DNA of 8,299 bases from Desulfatitalea sp. (GTDB lineage Bacteria; Desulfobacterota; Desulfobacteria; Desulfobacterales; Desulfosarcinaceae), in the NCBI GenBank assembly GCA_013041835.1, contig JABDRH010000599.1, positions 1-8,299 of the forward strand. Direction: 5' to 3'. The translations under genes were made by a program, and so were the position numbers. Positions within the stretch are counted from its first letter, which is position 1, and every line of letters starts with the position of its first letter. Below the pieces are notes generated by a model. The model worked only from the letters and a program-made list of their open reading frames with translations. It searched no databases and was not told the origin of the DNA. This document shows positions 6,199 through 8,299 of this stretch, piece after piece.

Positions 6199-6690
6199 TT
6201 AGGAGTTGTCACCCAACATCATCTTGACAATGGACCCTTCGGGCACATGCGCCCAATCCGACTTTTCTATCTTTTTGTACATCTCCTTCAATTCCCCGCG
6301 TATGGCCGGGATATCGGCATCCGGATCATCCGTTGCATGGAAGTGGTAGCCGGGTTGCCCAGGCCCTGGCCCGGGCGGAAGACCGGCTTTTGCCGCTTCT
6401 TGGACGGCAAAGATAAACTTCTCGTGCGCGGCCATGTGCTCCGGGGCGCCAAGGGCCCACTCCATGAACCGTTCCACGTCCGGGAAAGTATAGTACCAAA
6501 AGGTGAAACGCTGCTGCTCGTTCATTCCCCGAAAACTGGGTCCTATCATGCGCAAACCTTTTGAAAACATATTAAAGGAGAGCATCTTTCCCGTATTGAG
6601 CCAGTTTTTTTCGATCGCCGCTATCTCCTTTGACATATCCAGTTCTGACATCCACTGGGGACATGGTCCGATCTGCCCTCTTAAAAACAT
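6199..6690 (-). CDS. Unrecognised 163-residue protein
   Basis: I do not recognise a family with confidence. The gene is convincing: a perfect AGGAGG sits six bases before the ATG and it lies in line with its neighbours. It has no signal peptide or membrane segment. Residues 20-100 read as alternating helix and strand (KMLSFNMFSKGLRMIG; RFTFWYYTFPDVERFMEWAL; APEHMAAHEKF), reminiscent of a dimeric alpha+beta barrel half such as Dabb/EthD-type proteins. A Gly/Pro-rich linker (PPGPGPGQPG, 105-114) separates this from an acidic C-terminal part with HFHATDDPDAD (116-126). It is aromatic-rich. Its position between a Dabb gene and a CMD-like gene suggests a role in the same pathway step. The barrel idea is inference. 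Confidence 0.8.
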   Translation of the reverse strand: MFLRGQIGPCPQWMSELDMSKEIAAIEKNWLNTGKMLSFNMFSKGLRMIGPSFRGMNEQQRFTFWYYTFPDVERFMEWALGAPEHMAAHEKFIFAVQEAAKAGLPPGPGPGQPGYHFHATDDPDADIPAIRGELKEMYKKIEKSDWAHVPEGSIVKMMLGDNS

Positions 6691-6845
6691 GGCCGTCCTC
6701 CTATCGGTTGGAAGTTGCTTTTTTTTTAGTTTTTCTTTTTAAGCCGCTGATACTCGTTCTAATCACCAGGAGATCAGCCTCAGAAGGCCATGTCAGGAAT
6801 CTTCCCTGAAGACGTGTCTTGCCTGCTGATCGGCTTTTTTTCCGA

Positions 6846-7262
6846 CTATAAGAACGGAAAACTGGCGTCCACATCTTCCCTGAGCGCTTTGGCGACTTCC
6901 GGAAACATCTCCCACCGGGCTTTGTACAGTTCGATGATCCTGTCTTCGGTGTCGCCGGGTTCATCGGGTGTGATGATGTCGAACGCCTTGACACGGGAGA
7001 CCATCTTGCGCAGCATCGTCGCTTCATCACCCTTGCCGTGCGGATCGAGCATGTGCGTCCGATACGCCTCAAGGTCCCTGAATTTCAAGCACCCTGCATC
7101 GTGGTAGCCGTCTTGTGGATTCCCGAAATAGCGGCCTGCGATCCAGCTTTCAATAAAGGGTTTTGTGGCGAATTCCGCTTCAAGCGCCGCTATCCGGGCG
7201 GCCATCTCCTCATTTGAAGGAGCGCGTTTGAGTCCATGGAGACCAATGTGATAAATAGCCAT
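6846..7262 (-). CDS. Dabb-type (dimeric alpha+beta barrel) protein with extra C-terminal tail
   Basis: A 138-residue protein. The first ~97 residues fit the stress-responsive Dabb / dimeric alpha-beta barrel pattern: strand IYHIGLHGLK (3-12), helix 17-32, strand around 37-46, then HDAGCLKFRDLEAYRTHMLDPHG (54-76) and the closing strand VKAFDIIT (91-98). His70 and His75 lie where related proteins often keep a His-rich loop. Members of this fold include cyclases, decarboxylases, monooxygenases and non-catalytic proteins, so the reaction is unknown. Residues 98-138 form an extra segment, predicted helical (DRIIELYKARWEMFPEVAKAL), beyond the ~100-residue family norm. AAGGAGA lies about nine bases before the ATG. 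The gene sits between the two CMD-like paralogs' side of the operon and the orphan gene, with short spacing to its upstream neighbour (77 bp). Confidence 0.85.
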   Translation of the reverse strand: MAIYHIGLHGLKRAPSNEEMAARIAALEAEFATKPFIESWIAGRYFGNPQDGYHDAGCLKFRDLEAYRTHMLDPHGKGDEATMLRKMVSRVKAFDIITPDEPGDTEDRIIELYKARWEMFPEVAKALREDVDASFPFL

Positions 7263-7339
7263 TAGTTACTTTCTCCTTTTCTATTTCCTCAAAACTTAGA
7301 CAAGACACCTTCACCTGAGCGGCAAGGCAGGCCGACCCA

Positions 7340-8074
7340 TTAGGCCATGAACGCGGCAGTGGCCATGGAATCCCACAGCGAAAGCAAGCCATCTTTCACT
7401 TTTTCATCAAAATCCAACCGTTCCTTGGGGTCGGGTGGCAACACCGTCTGTTTTTCACCCACCCCTACCGTGGGTACCCACTTCAGATTGCAGGCGTTCT
7501 GAACCATCGCCCAAAACTGAACGTAGGACATCCAGCGGATGTATCGCAGGATGCGTTTCTCTCCCCATATCTCGCGTGCCTGCTCGAACAATTCATCGGT
7601 CATCGTATTGTTGAGACAAGCGTGCGTAAACTTGATGGTCAAACGCTGCACATCCGTCCAGATCATTGAATCCGGGAAATCCAGCATGCCGAACTGAACC
7701 GGGTCGAAATCCTTCTGCCCCGTGGCCTTGGCCATGTTCACGGCAACTTTGGCCATGGCGGCGAACATCCATTCATTTCCAAAATGCCTTGCGACGATGA
7801 GGCACATCAGGTTCATGGGGCCGCCCGGAATCATTTGCGTATCCGGCTCAAGAAGTACGATGGAGGCGATCTCGTCGATACGTGCAATGGCCTGCAGTTC
7901 CGGGTCGTTTCCCAATAAAAACCAGCCGTCGCTTGGCGGCACCCTTTTTTGGTTTTTCTTCGCCACAGCCTTCTCAGCGTCGGTCAGATGGGTCAATGCG
8001 TCGATGTCCGCATCGGTGCGCGCCATCGGCAACCGGGCGCCTTGTTGCTGTTGGGTCAGTTTTGCGTCAGTCAT
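7340..8074 (-). CDS. CMD/AhpD-like protein (paralog 2)
   Basis: A 244-residue homolog of the protein at 5415-6128, by eye close to half identical and in nearly gap-free register. Shared blocks are PPSDGW (46-51), NDPELQAIARI (56-66), MNLMCLIVARHFGNEW (87-102), FPDSMIW (133-139) and TMTDELFEQAREIWGEKR (157-174). As in paralog 1, there is no CxxC and no following His. The closing part differs: it has an extra Gly/Lys-rich loop before PPDPKERLDFDEKV and ends in SMATAAFMA. The conserved core suggests both proteins keep the same fold and perhaps form one complex, with differing ends. AAAGGAGA with a 7-base gap supports the ATG at 8074. It follows the partial SDR by 80 bp. The function is unknown. 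Confidence 0.87.
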   Translation of the reverse strand: MTDAKLTQQQQGARLPMARTDADIDALTHLTDAEKAVAKKNQKRVPPSDGWFLLGNDPELQAIARIDEIASIVLLEPDTQMIPGGPMNLMCLIVARHFGNEWMFAAMAKVAVNMAKATGQKDFDPVQFGMLDFPDSMIWTDVQRLTIKFTHACLNNTMTDELFEQAREIWGEKRILRYIRWMSYVQFWAMVQNACNLKWVPTVGVGEKQTVLPPDPKERLDFDEKVKDGLLSLWDSMATAAFMA

Positions 8075-8154
8075 ACTAGTGTCTCCTTTGGATTACTTTT
8101 GGGGATTGTTGTTTACCACTGTGCACAACGTTTATGCTTTTTCGTCCGTTTTCG

Positions 8155-8299
8155 TTAGCTCGCATCCCGCAGCGTTTGTCCGCCGTCGACCGTCAGGCAG
8201 ACGCCGCTGATGTAATTGGCCAAGCCGGATGCCATGAACAGAACCGCCTTGGCGATATCGTCGGGATAACCGGGGCGGCCCAGCGGCATCATGTTGGTC
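8155..8299 (-). CDS. Short-chain dehydrogenase/reductase, C-terminal part only
   Basis: The last 47 codons of a classical SDR, cut by the right window edge (its start lies outside). The end reads [21 protein letters not shown], then [20 protein letters not shown], which is the standard SDR C-terminal pattern (GRxGxPxDIAxAVLFLAS...GxxLxVDGG). The catalytic region is not in view, so cofactor and substrate cannot be judged. It is the first gene of the leftward series visible here and probably belongs to the same operon as the CMD-like gene 80 bp downstream. Confidence 0.9.
   Translation of the reverse strand, partial: TNMMPLGRPGYPDDIAKAVLFMASGLANYISGVCLTVDGGQTLRDAS

Noticed and set aside
5415..6212. 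Longer form of CMD-like paralog 1 from GTG 6212
   Set aside because: No ribosome binding site, overlap with the upstream gene, and the extra 28 residues have no counterpart in the paralog.
6718..6741. T-rich run on the plus strand between the orphan and Dabb genes
   Set aside because: No stem precedes it on the plus strand and no plus-strand gene exists there to terminate.

Overview
This window looks like part of a catabolic gene cluster from an anaerobic bacterium. The protein sequences (a 602-residue acyl-CoA dehydrogenase of the large type, a cyclase-family fragment, SDRs and a Dabb protein) remind me most of sulfate-reducing Desulfobacterota such as Desulfobacterales. That placement is an inference from the style of the proteins, not a database result. 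Every gene I accept lies on the minus strand, so transcription runs from right to left.

In order of transcription: the C-terminal end of a short-chain dehydrogenase (SDR) cut by the right edge (8155-8299); a CMD/AhpD-like protein (7340-8074); a Dabb-domain protein with an extra C-terminal tail (6846-7262); an unrecognised 163-residue protein (6199-6690); and a second CMD/AhpD-like protein, clearly a paralog of the first (5415-6128). A gap of about 390 bases follows (5023-5414). It holds a strong inverted repeat, a plausible promoter and a 10-bp direct repeat with a 31-bp period. Next come the acyl-CoA dehydrogenase (3214-5022), the C-terminal remnant of a cyclase-family hydrolase (about 2937-3182), a complete SDR (2067-2840) and a small cupin lacking the usual metal-binding histidines (1600-1944). 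The last gene is an IclR-family regulator (527-1300).

The gap between cupin and regulator (1301-1599) carries two copies of the palindrome CTAATC-N4-GATTAG, 133 bp apart. The upstream copy is nested in a larger, nearly symmetric palindrome just after the cupin stop. The downstream copy sits over a possible promoter for the regulator. The simplest reading is that these are operators for the IclR protein, tying the regulator to the cluster.

Together the genes suggest oxidation of a CoA-thioester substrate. The acyl-CoA dehydrogenase would introduce a double bond, SDRs would oxidise or reduce hydroxy/keto groups, and the small accessory proteins (CMD-like pair, Dabb, cupin) would have supporting or catalytic roles that cannot be fixed from sequence. 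The substrate is unknown. The leftmost 526 bases show no convincing gene. The region left of about 1600 is visibly richer in A+T than the rest.
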